DNA of 64,000 nucleotides from G963422745 sp963422745 (lineage in GTDB: Bacteria; Actinomycetota; Acidimicrobiia; Acidimicrobiales; Aldehydirespiratoraceae): NCBI GenBank assembly GCA_963422745.1, contig OY730477.1:992001-1056000 (forward strand), given 5' to 3'. The translations under genes were made by a program, and so were the position numbers. Shown here piece by piece: positions 18,153-26,426 of this stretch (positions are counted from its first letter, which is position 1; each line of letters opens with the position of its first letter). Below the pieces are notes generated by a model that made no database searches, was not told where the DNA came from, and saw only the letters and a program-made list of their open reading frames with translations.

Positions 18153-18848
18153 ATGAGCGACACCCTCGCCCTTGAAGGTGTTCACCCCGCCGATGGCTCC
18201 AAAGACAACGTCTCCGACTGGGCGTTAAGCCGGTTCGTCGACCGCTACGGGACACACGTCACCAAAGACGACGTCTGGGAATACCTCTACGGCGTGATGC
18301 ACGCCGCTGACTGGCGTGCGCGTTACGCCAACGACCTGCGGCGAAAGCCTCCCCGGGTGCCTTTCGCCGATGACTTCGAGGCGTTCCGGGGCGCCGGACG
18401 CGAACTCATGGATCTCCACATCGGTTATGAAACAGTCGATCCGTGGCCGTTGCCGTGCTTCGTTGATGGCGAACCCGACCACGTCGACGCCGAGCCCGCC
18501 GCCTACCGAATCGACAACAGGATGCGGTGGGGCAAAGGCCCAGACGGCAAACGCAGCGATAAGACCGTCCTGGAGATAAACGACCGCTGCCAACTCAGAG
18601 ACATCCCAGCCGACGCCCACGGCTATGAGGTGTCGGGGCGAACCCCTCTGGAGTGGGCCATGGCGTCCATTAGGCACAAGCACGACAAGCGATCCGGTAT
18701 CAGCGACGATCCCAACGGCTGGCACGTCTGGGATGATGACCCGTACCAACTGCTCGAACACCTGCGTCGCCTCGTAACCGTGTCCGTGCGAAGCACCCAG
18801 ATCATCACCGGTCTTCCGCCTTGCATGCCGCCGGAACTCCCCCGCTGA
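18153..18848 (+). CDS. Detached C-terminal domain of the type ISP enzyme
   Basis: 231 residues from ATG 18153, preceded by GGAG at good spacing; the frame is also open further upstream without a better start. NVSDWALSRFVDRYG, TKDDVWEYLYGVMHAADWRARY, RVPFADDFEAFRGAGRELMDLHIGYE and RTPLEWAMASI match the normal end of type ISP specificity domains. In ordinary members these residues follow directly on the segment encoded by the cassettes, so here the chain is split. It may be made as a separate subunit that binds the large part, or be left over from a broken gene; the good ribosome-binding site and intact frame favour translation. No frame leads from the cassettes into this domain without a stop. 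Confidence 0.75.
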   Translation: MSDTLALEGVHPADGSKDNVSDWALSRFVDRYGTHVTKDDVWEYLYGVMHAADWRARYANDLRRKPPRVPFADDFEAFRGAGRELMDLHIGYETVDPWPLPCFVDGEPDHVDAEPAAYRIDNRMRWGKGPDGKRSDKTVLEINDRCQLRDIPADAHGYEVSGRTPLEWAMASIRHKHDKRSGISDDPNGWHVWDDDPYQLLEHLRRLVTVSVRSTQIITGLPPCMPPELPR

Positions 18849-18882
18849 CCATCATTAACGGTGTTGCGCTATATGACGCAGC

Positions 18883-20127
18883 ATGGCAAAATCAGTAACA
18901 GTCACGCGAGAGGGAGTCACGGTGGAAGACCTGCAGGCCATTCTCGCCCGTAGTCGCCAACGGTCACATTATTCACAGGACGCCGTTGCTGGGGCTCTAG
19001 GGGTGAGCCGGGCGATGGTCTCCTACTGGGAGACAGGCTCGCGTACTCCGAACGATCGCCAGTTGAGCGGCTTGGCGCGCCTCTACGGAGTCCAGCTGAC
19101 CGACCTCATCAAGGGTCGCGATGTGGAGCCTTCCGGTGTTGATCTCGCAGCGATGTTGTTGCGCTCCGTCCCGACAGTAGACCCCGAGGCGGTGCCCGGA
19201 ATCCGCGACTTCGTCCGGTTCCTTGACCGCTACGCCGAACTGTCGCGCGTGATCAAGACACCCATACGAGGTTTGACCCAGAGCCCGTTCGTGTTCCGCT
19301 CTGAGTTCACCGGCAAGGACGACATCCGTCGCAAGGCTGAGGAAGTGCGTGCACACCTCGGGCTCGGCACCGGCCCGATAGCCGATCTCGATCCCGTATG
19401 CGAGCGGCTGGGCATCACCGTGTATCGTGCTTCGCTCGGTGGCGATCTTCAGAGGGTGCCATCGGGTGCGTTTCTCCATCACCCCGAAGTGGGATTCGCG
19501 ATCGTGGTGAACCTGGACATGACTCCAGGACGACGAAGGTTCACGCTCGCTCACGAACTCGCACATGCGCTCTTTCACTCATGCGAGACCAACTGCGTCG
19601 TCTCGCATGAACACAATCCGCGTGAGCGTTTCGCCGATGCCTTCGGGGGTGAGTTCCTGATGCCCGGCGAGGGTGTTCGCCGGTTCGTTGAAGAATCCGG
19701 GATGACACCCCGGATCGTTGATGCGGTCGACGTTGTGCATATCCAGAGGTACTTCCACGTGTCATGGGCGACAGCACTTGTCCGGCTACGGCAGATGAAT
19801 GCCATCGACGATCCAACCTTTCAGAACCTAAAGACGTCCGTTCGCCCCGTAGCCCTCGCCCAGTCGCTCGGGTATTTGATCGACCCCACCGAGCACAGCC
19901 TCGGTGTCGACACTCGGCCCGCCCGCCGCTTTCCACAAGCGTTCCTTCGGATGCTGCGTGATGCTGTCATAACCGAGGTTGTGTCGCCATCGACTGCGGC
20001 CTCTTTCGCAGGCTTAGCGCTCCCGGAGGTTCTGCAGATTCTCGCTCGACCGGTTCCAGGGGCGGAGCCTGCACCGCCGGAGCAGGAACGAGAATTCCGC
20101 GAATACGAAGTGTCCGGTGTCCTCTGA
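18883..20127 (+). CDS. XRE-family regulator fused to ImmA/IrrE metallopeptidase
   Basis: 414 residues. The N-terminal helix-turn-helix (about 13-70: YSQDAVAGALGVSRAMVSYWETGSRTP) is XRE type. The middle has the ImmA/IrrE zinc-peptidase motif FTLAHELAHALFH (HExxH) with a downstream GEFLMPGEGV block. Such fusions act as DNA-binding antitoxins or as regulators of mobile and defence genes. The gene overlaps the next one by 11 bases, so they form an operon; with the PIN-like partner this looks like a toxin-antitoxin pair. It starts 34 bases after the restriction gene, so it may also influence that locus. Confidence 0.88.
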   Translation: MAKSVTVTREGVTVEDLQAILARSRQRSHYSQDAVAGALGVSRAMVSYWETGSRTPNDRQLSGLARLYGVQLTDLIKGRDVEPSGVDLAAMLLRSVPTVDPEAVPGIRDFVRFLDRYAELSRVIKTPIRGLTQSPFVFRSEFTGKDDIRRKAEEVRAHLGLGTGPIADLDPVCERLGITVYRASLGGDLQRVPSGAFLHHPEVGFAIVVNLDMTPGRRRFTLAHELAHALFHSCETNCVVSHEHNPRERFADAFGGEFLMPGEGVRRFVEESGMTPRIVDAVDVVHIQRYFHVSWATALVRLRQMNAIDDPTFQNLKTSVRPVALAQSLGYLIDPTEHSLGVDTRPARRFPQAFLRMLRDAVITEVVSPSTAASFAGLALPEVLQILARPVPGAEPAPPEQEREFREYEVSGVL

Positions 20128-20740
20128 TCGCGAGCACATACTCGACACTGCCGTCCTGCTGTACTTCTTGCTAGTTAAGCGGGTGCAACTTCTTGGCTCT
20201 CTCATTGGTTATCCCCTCCAGGTCCCTTTCGCGGTCTATGACCCGGAGGACCGTGACCAACAGAGCCATGTTCGCAACCCGGAGTTTCTCTCCGAGATGC
20301 GACAGGCCGAACGGCACTACGCCAAGCTGGCCAGCCTCGGAAGGAATGCCGAGTCATGGCAGCGAGTCAGGTTTGTCGACTCGTTGTATGACGACGACCG
20401 TCTTATCTCGGTGAGCATGTCACCAGCCGAGTTGATCCTATCGGCTTTACTTCAAAGCCCTGAAGCGAGCGGCGACCGATTACCGTTGCCGCTCGGGCCT
20501 GGTGAAGCCGCATGTGTGGCCATTTGCATTGAACGAGGTTGGACGATCGTGACAGACGATTCGGATGCCTTCAAGGTCCTGGACATGCGGCGGCCGGGTA
20601 GCAATTACCGTTACGAGCGGATACGAAAGCTCCTTATACGGGCCGCTCATGAAGGCCTCATTACCGAGGGTGAGGCTAATCGCATCCACTCGGAGATGCG
20701 ATCGCACGGGTTCTGGGATTCCGGGAAGCCATTTCCTTAG
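20117..20740 (+). CDS. PIN-like protein, putative toxin of an XRE-ImmA pair
   Basis: 207 residues. The N-terminal DTAVLLYFLL, the segment LGPGEAACVAICIERGWTIVTDDSDAF and the spacing of acidic residues (D; E in GPGEA; DDSD) fit a PIN-like RNase fold; the helix after GEA and the following VTDD strand are typical. Predicted role: ribonuclease toxin held in check by the upstream XRE-ImmA protein, whose gene it overlaps. The link to the PIN superfamily is by motif only and should be tested by profile search. Confidence 0.6.
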   Translation: MSSDREHILDTAVLLYFLLVKRVQLLGSLIGYPLQVPFAVYDPEDRDQQSHVRNPEFLSEMRQAERHYAKLASLGRNAESWQRVRFVDSLYDDDRLISVSMSPAELILSALLQSPEASGDRLPLPLGPGEAACVAICIERGWTIVTDDSDAFKVLDMRRPGSNYRYERIRKLLIRAAHEGLITEGEANRIHSEMRSHGFWDSGKPFP

Positions 20741-20788
20741 GACAGGCACACCGTCTTGCCGGGGAACGCGCAGGCGGCGGAGGTCTCT

Positions 20789-22213
20789 TCAAACGACACC
20801 TGCTTGAGCCCCGCTGTTAGTAGCGCGCGGTAGGGTCCTTTGGGGGTTGAACAGGTCGCCGGGGTCCAGCGCCGCTTTCACCGCACGCATCAACTCCCAC
20901 TCGATCGGGTCCTTCTGCGGGGCGATTCGGTCCCGCAGCAGCGTCCCGATGCCGTGCTCGGCGCTCAGCGTTCCGCCCATGCCGAGCACGGCCTCATCCA
21001 CCGCCTGTTGCAGGGCGGGTCTCACGGCACAAAACGGTTCCACGCCGCGGTCGTCGGCCGGGAGGATTGTCATGTGGAGGTTGCCGTCGCCGACGTGGCC
21101 GAAGGCGTAGCTCACAGCCTCGGGTGCCATCGTCGCGGCCAACGAGCGCACCTTGCTGATGCACTCAGCGATCCTGTCGATCGGCACGGCTGTGTCGAGT
21201 TTCAGCCCGAAACGGTGCAAGTCCTTATAGACGCGGGTGGGCGACAGCTCGTCGCGCAACATCCACAACGACGACTCCTGCTCGGCGGTGGCCGCAACCA
21301 CCGCGTCGAGTACACAGCCAGCGTCGGCCCCGGCGGCGAGGAACGCCGTCAGCCGATCCGTGACGGGCTCGGTAGAGGCGAACTTCACCAGCACGCAGTA
21401 CTCGGCGTCGGTCCGTATCGGTAGCGCCATGCCGTAGACGTCTCGTACCCGGCTCATCCCGAAAACTGGCATCAACTCGAACGCTGTGAGCGAACCGTGC
21501 GAGGCGGCCTCGGCCAGTTCAAGCAGAGGCATCAGCGAACCGAGACCGCTGATGGCGGCGAGGGCTGATTGTTGGTGCGGTGTCGCCACGACGAGTTTGA
21601 GCACCGCAGCGGTGACTATGCCGAGGGTTCCCTCGGCGCCGACAAACAGCTGTTTGAGGTCGTAGCCGGAGCTGTCCTTGCGCAGCGCCCTGAGGCCGTC
21701 CCATACGCGCCCGTCGGCTAAGACCACCTTGACGCCCATGACGTGATCGCGCATATTCCCGTAGCGCAGCACGTTGTGCCCGCCCGCGTTGGTAGCGATC
21801 GCTCCGCCGATCGTGGCGGTGCCGCGGGCTGCCCAGTCGGGTGCGAACTTGTAGCCCACCGCCGCGGCTGCCTCTTGAAGCGCCTGAATCGTCACGCCAG
21901 CCCCGGCGGTGATCGTCCGGCGGTGACGGTTGGTCGACTGAATCTGGTTGAGGCGCTCAACCGAGAGCGTGACGCTTCCCATCTCCGCTGGAACCGCCGT
22001 GCCGCCCGACAGGCCGGTGTCGCCACCACGGGTAATGACCTTCACGCCAGCTTCGGCGCATCTCACGACGACTGCTGACACTTCCACCGTTGAGGCGGGC
22101 CGCACGACCGTACGGTCGCCGTTGCTGTCGCTGTCGCTGTGCACCGCGGCCGGGCCGAGGAGGTTGCGCAGACCGTTGAGGAACCCGGCGGGGAGTTCCG
22201 CGATGTCCGACAT
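20789..22213 (-). CDS. FAD-linked oxidase, glycolate/D-lactate dehydrogenase type
   Basis: 474 residues from ATG 22213. An FAD-binding type 4 domain lies in the first half (VITRGGDTGLSGGTAVP, then KFAPDWAARGTATIGGAIATNAGGHNVLRYG), followed by a FAD-oxidase C domain ending with SYAFGHVGDGNLHMTILP and LSAEHGIG, which carry the conserved histidines. The family oxidises 2-hydroxyacids such as glycolate or D-lactate. The frame is open for 95 codons further upstream, but only through the 60-bp tandem repeat, so those residues are not counted. It is divergent from the acyl-CoA-dehydrogenase-like gene. Confidence 0.9.
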   Translation of the reverse strand: MSDIAELPAGFLNGLRNLLGPAAVHSDSDSNGDRTVVRPASTVEVSAVVVRCAEAGVKVITRGGDTGLSGGTAVPAEMGSVTLSVERLNQIQSTNRHRRTITAGAGVTIQALQEAAAAVGYKFAPDWAARGTATIGGAIATNAGGHNVLRYGNMRDHVMGVKVVLADGRVWDGLRALRKDSSGYDLKQLFVGAEGTLGIVTAAVLKLVVATPHQQSALAAISGLGSLMPLLELAEAASHGSLTAFELMPVFGMSRVRDVYGMALPIRTDAEYCVLVKFASTEPVTDRLTAFLAAGADAGCVLDAVVAATAEQESSLWMLRDELSPTRVYKDLHRFGLKLDTAVPIDRIAECISKVRSLAATMAPEAVSYAFGHVGDGNLHMTILPADDRGVEPFCAVRPALQQAVDEAVLGMGGTLSAEHGIGTLLRDRIAPQKDPIEWELMRAVKAALDPGDLFNPQRTLPRATNSGAQAGVV

Positions 22214-22289
22214 CAGGCCATTATCACCCGAGGCCGCCGACGCCGGGCAGCGACCCGGGAGAACCCGCCAGTGCAGTCGCCACCATGTC

Positions 22290-22530
22290 GAACCTGGCAG
22301 TGCCCTTGGCAGTGCCTCGCCGTCCGTCGTTGCGGTTGATGCTTTGTCGACCCCGGCAGTGCCCTTGGCAGCGCCTTCGTCGTCCGTCGTTGCAGTCGCC
22401 GCGATGTCGACCCCGGCAGTGCCCTTGGCAATGCCTTCGTCGTCCGTCGTTGCAGTCGCCGCGATGTCGTAGTTGGTAGTTGGTAGTGCCCTTAGCAATG
22501 CCGTTGTCGTCCGCAGGTACAGTCGCCACT
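22290..22530. repeat. 60-bp tandem repeat, about four copies, spanning a gene start
   Basis: Units with GCAGTGCCCTTGGCA and GCAGTCGCCGCGATGTCG start near 22300, 22360 and 22420; a diverged one (22487 on) ends in the ATGTCG start of the gene at 22531. Each unit therefore carries a copy of that start. Because 60 is a multiple of three, long spurious frames cross the array on both strands. Confidence 0.9.
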
Positions 22531-23691
22531 ATGTCGAAGCTGGCAGCGTCGTCGTCTGTCGCCGCGGGTGACGTCCTCACCGTCGCCGATGAGCACGCGG
22601 CGGATAGCGAACGTCTGCGCTGCTTACACCCAGCAATATTGGGTGCGCTGACCGACGCTCGTTTGTTGCGGGGTTGGGTAGCGGCCGCATATGGCGGGAG
22701 GGGTGCGTCGCTTGCCGAGGTGCTGCACGATATTGAGGCCGTCAGCGGAGCCGACGGTGCCGCGGGTTGGTGCGTGATGATCGCCAACACCACGGCTCTG
22801 ACCTCACACCATCTCCCCGCTGGCTGGGCCGAGGCGATCTACGGTGATCCGGCTGGCTGCACCGGCGGGTTCGGGATGCCGTCCGCCGTGGCCACGGTCG
22901 TGCCGGGCGGATTGCGGGTCAGCGGGCGCTGGCCGTGGGGTTCGGGCACCAGCCACTGCACCTGGATCGGAGGCGGGGTCCGCGTCGTGAACGCCGACGG
23001 CGAGGCCACGGTCACCTCCGATGGTGCCGCGACACCGTTCGTGTTCTTCGAACCCGACCAGGTTGAGCTGCTTGACACCTGGCATGCCGCCGGGCTCAAG
23101 GGCACCGCCTCCACGGACTACAGCGCAACGGACGCCTTCGTTCCCGATGGGCGCTGGGCTCAGCTCGCAGGTGGCGTAGCGGTGATCGACACGACCCTCG
23201 CACGGTTTCCTTTCTTCTCGGCGCTCGCCTGCGGCGTGGCGGCCGTGCTGGTCGGGCTCGGACAACGGGCCCGCCACGAGCTTGCCGTGCTCGCCGATAA
23301 GCACCCCTCAGGCTCGGCCCGGTCGTTGTCGCAACGGCCCGCGGCTCAGGCGGCCCTGGCCCGCGCCGAGGCTCAGGTGGCCGGGGCGAGGGCGTACCTG
23401 CACGACACGGTCGGCTCGGTATGGGACGCGATCAACAACGACGGCGATACCGACGACAACGCCCGCGCCACACTGCGACTCGCTGCGTCTGCGGCTGCGC
23501 ACTCCGCGCTGGACGCGGTTGATCTTTGCTTCCACACCGCTGGTGGTACCGCCGTGTTCGACGCCCATCCGCTGCAGCGGATCTTCCGGGACGCCCATGT
23601 GGCCATCAGCCACGCGATGATCGCCGCCCGCACGTTCGAGCCGATCGGCCGTCTCCGGTTCGGCCTGCCCACCTCAACCACACTGTTCTGA
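22531..23691 (+). CDS. Acyl-CoA dehydrogenase-like flavoprotein
   Basis: 386 residues from ATG 22531. The N-terminal helical region (LRGWVAAAYGGRGASLAEVLHDIEAVSGADGAAGW), the beta region (GGFGMPSAVATVVPGGLRVSGRWPWGSGTSHCTWIGGG) and the C-terminal bundle (QAALARAEAQVAGARAYLHDTV, ALDAVDLCFHTAGGTAVF) fit the acyl-CoA dehydrogenase superfamily, subgroup with HpaB-like C-terminal domain 2. Members include flavin-dependent monooxygenases and desulfurisation-type enzymes; a classical acyl-CoA dehydrogenase catalytic Glu is not evident. Substrate unknown. The stop codon is followed at once by the 33-bp array. Confidence 0.8.
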   Translation: MSKLAASSSVAAGDVLTVADEHAADSERLRCLHPAILGALTDARLLRGWVAAAYGGRGASLAEVLHDIEAVSGADGAAGWCVMIANTTALTSHHLPAGWAEAIYGDPAGCTGGFGMPSAVATVVPGGLRVSGRWPWGSGTSHCTWIGGGVRVVNADGEATVTSDGAATPFVFFEPDQVELLDTWHAAGLKGTASTDYSATDAFVPDGRWAQLAGGVAVIDTTLARFPFFSALACGVAAVLVGLGQRARHELAVLADKHPSGSARSLSQRPAAQAALARAEAQVAGARAYLHDTVGSVWDAINNDGDTDDNARATLRLAASAAAHSALDAVDLCFHTAGGTAVFDAHPLQRIFRDAHVAISHAMIAARTFEPIGRLRFGLPTSTTLF

Positions 23692-23693
23692 GA

Positions 23694-24015
23694 CATAGCC
23701 CGGTTGGAAATGGTCCGGTTCTGAGATATGGACCGGTTGGAAATGGTGCGTTTCTGAGAAATGGTCCGGTTGGAAATGGTGCGTTTCTGAGAAATAGTCC
23801 GGTTGGAAATGGTGCGTTTCTGAGAAATAGTCCGGTTGGAAATGGTGCGTTTCTGAGAAATAGTCCGGTTGGAAATGGTGCGTTTCTGAGAAATAGTCCG
23901 GTTGGAAATGGTGCGTTTCTGAGAAATAGTCCGGTTGGAAATGGTGCGTTTCTGAGAAATGGTCCGGTTGGAAATGGTGCGTTTCTGCGACATAGCCCGG
24001 TTCTGAGACATGGCC
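23694..24015. repeat. 33-bp tandem repeat, about ten copies
   Basis: The unit CCGGTTGGAAATGGTGCGTT plus TCTGAGAAATAGT repeats head to tail, with small changes at both ends of the array. It begins at the stop codon of the flavoprotein gene (TTCTGAGACATAG) and ends inside the remains of a ZIP transporter gene. There are no spacers, so it is not a CRISPR. Long frames through it are an effect of the 33-base period. Confidence 0.95.
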
Positions 24016-24028
24016 CGCGCATGATCGG

Positions 24029-24481
24029 TGGGCTAACCGAAATCGACCTGTACAAGCATGCCGCAGCTGACGGCTTGGCGATCGGTGCAAAGTAAGCGAC
24101 CGGAGAGACCGCTTTCACACGCTGCTCGTAACGCTGGCCGTTGTCTTGCACCGGGTCCCGGCCGCGTTCAGTCTAGGCGTGTTCTCGTTGCATGAAGACA
24201 TCACCCCGGCCCGAGGCGCCCTGGGCATTGCTGCGTTCTCAGCGGCCACGCCGTTGGTGATGCTCGTGGCAGCGGCGGGTCTCGATGCTGGCTCAGGCCG
24301 TGCCGTAGCGCTGGCCCTGCTGTTCTCAGCAGGTACCTTCGTCTACGTTGCCACGGTTGACAGACTGCCCAGCGTGCACCACCCCGACCAAGGTCGCCGC
24401 GCCGTACTGCGAGTGGCCGCCGGTGCGGCCCTGTTCTGCGTTGTCCTGTTAGTCCTTGATGTCATGGAGCACACCCACTGA
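24029..24481 (+). pseudogene. Broken ZIP-family metal transporter (ZIP9-like), 5' end lost
   Basis: Two frames carry pieces of a ZIP zinc/iron transporter. The first (to about 24095) has HAAADGLAIGA, the histidine-containing metal-binding helix, then a stop. The second frame gives LVTLAVVLHRVPAAFSLGVFSLHE, the next metal-binding helix, and LLFSAGTFVYVATVDRLP plus a last membrane helix, ending at 24481. The arrangement matches the C-terminal half of ZIP9-like proteins. A frameshift near 24095 and replacement of the N-terminal half by the 33-bp array make it non-functional as it stands. Confidence 0.75.
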
Positions 24482-24498
24482 GGCCGTATCCTCTTGAC

Positions 24499-25398
24499 AT
24501 GATTCAAGACTCAGGTGACGCCATGTTCGACAAGATACGCAAGGGCGCCGGGTTCATCGCCGCCCTTGACCAGAGCGGTGGTAGTAGTCCCAAGGCGCTG
24601 CGCCTCTACGGCATCGACGAGTCGGCCTATGCCGTTGACGGCGAAATGTTCGACCTGATTCACGCCATGCGCACCCGCATTTGCACCAGCCCGGCGTTCG
24701 GCGGGGATCGGGTGATCGGCGCCATCCTCTTTGAGATGACCATGGACCGCAACATCGCTGACCAGCCAGCGCCGCAGTACCTGTGGAACGAAAAAGGCGT
24801 GGTGCCGTTCCTGAAGGCTGATCAGGGTCTCGCCGAGCGCCGAGACGATGTCCAGACGATGAAGCCCATGCCCGAACTCGACGCTCTGCTCGCCAGGGCC
24901 AACAACGCAGGCATGTTCGGCACCAAGATGCGCTCGGTTATTCATAGCGCCAACCCGGCCGGGGTCGCTGCCGTCGTGGACCAGCAGTTCGAAGTAGGCA
25001 AACGGATACTCGCCGCGGGGCTCGTCCCGATCATCGAACCCGAGATCGACATCCACTCCGCGACCAAAGCCGAGGCCGAGGTCCAGCTGAAGGACGCGAT
25101 CGTTGAGGGCCTCGAAGGCCTCGCTAGCGGCGAGCAGATCATGTTGAAGCTCACCCTTCCCGACGTCGACGGCTTCTACACCTCGCTTGTGGAGCATCCT
25201 AAGGTGCTCAAGGTTGCGGCTCTGTCCGGTGGTTACTCGCGCGCCGAGGCCAACAGCAGACTCGCCCGCCAGCCCGGGATGGTGGCCAGTTTCTCCCGGG
25301 CCCTCACCGAAGGGTTGCACGTCGGTCAGAGCGATTCGGAGTTCGACGAGCAGCTCGAATCTGCGATCGCTTCGATCTACGCCGCCTCGGTCGCCTGA
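24499..25398 (+). CDS. Fructose-bisphosphate aldolase, class I (short bacterial form)
   Basis: 299 residues, full length for the bacterial class I aldolase related to staphylococcal Fda. Hallmarks: GAGFIAALDQSGGSSPKALRLYG at the N-terminus, MRTRICTSPAF, GTKMRSVIH, LVPIIEPEIDIHS and LKLTLPDV, in which a Lys in the beta-barrel forms the Schiff base, then ALSGGYSRAEAN and FSRAL for phosphate binding. It cleaves fructose-1,6-bisphosphate to dihydroxyacetone phosphate and glyceraldehyde-3-phosphate in glycolysis and gluconeogenesis. ATG 24523 (MFDKI) is an alternative start. Cytoplasmic. Confidence 0.95.
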   Translation: MIQDSGDAMFDKIRKGAGFIAALDQSGGSSPKALRLYGIDESAYAVDGEMFDLIHAMRTRICTSPAFGGDRVIGAILFEMTMDRNIADQPAPQYLWNEKGVVPFLKADQGLAERRDDVQTMKPMPELDALLARANNAGMFGTKMRSVIHSANPAGVAAVVDQQFEVGKRILAAGLVPIIEPEIDIHSATKAEAEVQLKDAIVEGLEGLASGEQIMLKLTLPDVDGFYTSLVEHPKVLKVAALSGGYSRAEANSRLARQPGMVASFSRALTEGLHVGQSDSEFDEQLESAIASIYAASVA

Positions 25399-25449
25399 GC
25401 GCAGTCGACTAGCGGTTACTGGTAGTTACTGGGGGTCTGGGGTACGCCG

Positions 25450-26199
25450 ATGACAAAGGTGTTCGTCCACGGAAACCCCGAAACGTCGGTGGTGTGGTCG
25501 GCGCTGACCGAGGCACTTGAGGCGCTGGGCATCAACGATGTCGTGTGTGTCTCTCCTCCGGGGTTCGGGGCACCCGTGCCGGAGGATTTCGGAGCTGATC
25601 CGGCCAGCTACGTTGACTGGCTCGCCGCTGAGCTCGAGACTCTGGCGGCCCCGGTGGACATCGTGGGCCACGACTGGGGCGCGGGACACGTGTTCGGACT
25701 GCTGGCCGCCCGATCGGACCTGGTGCGCAGTTGGGCCGCGGACTGCGCCGGTTTGCTTCACCGGGACTACGTGTGGCACGACATGGCGCAGGCGTGGCAG
25801 ACACCTGGAATCGGTGAACAGGCCGTGGCAGCGATGACCGAACTGCCGGTCCGGGAGCGGACCGCAATGTTTGCCGGGTTGGGCATACCCGAACAGGTAG
25901 CCGCAGTCCTCGCAGCGGGGGTTGACGCGGCCATGGGCCGATGTGTGCTGAAGCTGTACCGGGCGTCCGTGCAGCCCGCCATGTCGGATCTGGGCCGGGT
26001 ATTGGCCTCGGCGTCGCTGCCGCCCGGGCTGGTCGTCGACGCTCCCGCAGACGCCTATTCGTCGCCGGCGTTGGGCCTCGAGGTGGCCTCCGGACTCACA
26101 GCGGAGGTGCTGACCCTCGCGGGGCAGGGCCACTGGTGGATGCTCACCGCCGCAGAGGACGCAGCGGTCGGATTGGTCGACTTTTGGTCGGGTCTTTGA
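25450..26199 (+). CDS. Alpha/beta hydrolase, epoxide hydrolase/dehalogenase-like
   Basis: 249 residues. HGNPETSVVW (oxyanion-hole HG), VDIVGHDWGAGHVFGL with Asp as nucleophile in the GHDWG elbow, and GQGHWWML with the catalytic His near the C-terminus. An Asp nucleophile points to epoxide hydrolases or haloalkane dehalogenases rather than serine esterases. Substrate unknown. It follows the aldolase gene by 51 bases on the same strand. The last 13 codons are copied in the downstream 69-bp repeat. Confidence 0.85.
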   Translation: MTKVFVHGNPETSVVWSALTEALEALGINDVVCVSPPGFGAPVPEDFGADPASYVDWLAAELETLAAPVDIVGHDWGAGHVFGLLAARSDLVRSWAADCAGLLHRDYVWHDMAQAWQTPGIGEQAVAAMTELPVRERTAMFAGLGIPEQVAAVLAAGVDAAMGRCVLKLYRASVQPAMSDLGRVLASASLPPGLVVDAPADAYSSPALGLEVASGLTAEVLTLAGQGHWWMLTAAEDAAVGLVDFWSGL

Positions 26200-26400
26200 T
26201 TGAGCAAGCCAGCAATCTGCACCCGGGACGCAGCGGTCGGATTGGTCGACTTTTGGGCGGGCCTTGATTGAGCAAGCCAGCAATCTGTCGAGCCAGCAAT
26301 CTGGCGGGGCGGAGCATGCCCATGACCGTTTGGATCCTATGAGTGTTGATTGAGCGAGCCAGCGATCTGGCCTGGGGCTGAGCATGCTGGCCCGGGGCTG
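26161..26400. repeat. 69-bp tandem repeat spanning a gene end
   Basis: GCAGCGGTCGGATTGGTCGA occurs at 26161 and 26230 (period 69) with the following TTTTGG and TTGATTGAGCAAGCCAGCAA. Shorter degenerate pieces (GAGCGAGCCAGCGATCTGG; GGGGCTGAGC) continue to about 26410. The first unit includes the last codons and stop of the hydrolase gene. Confidence 0.85.
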
Positions 26401-26426
26401 AGCCTGCGCGGGGCCTGGCGAGCCGT

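Noticed and set aside
22214..22498. Long N-terminal extension of the FAD-linked oxidase (and similar ones at 9622-10044 and 27486-27671)
   Set aside because: These extensions are translations of tandem repeats with no family similarity; the genes were started at the first family-like methionine.
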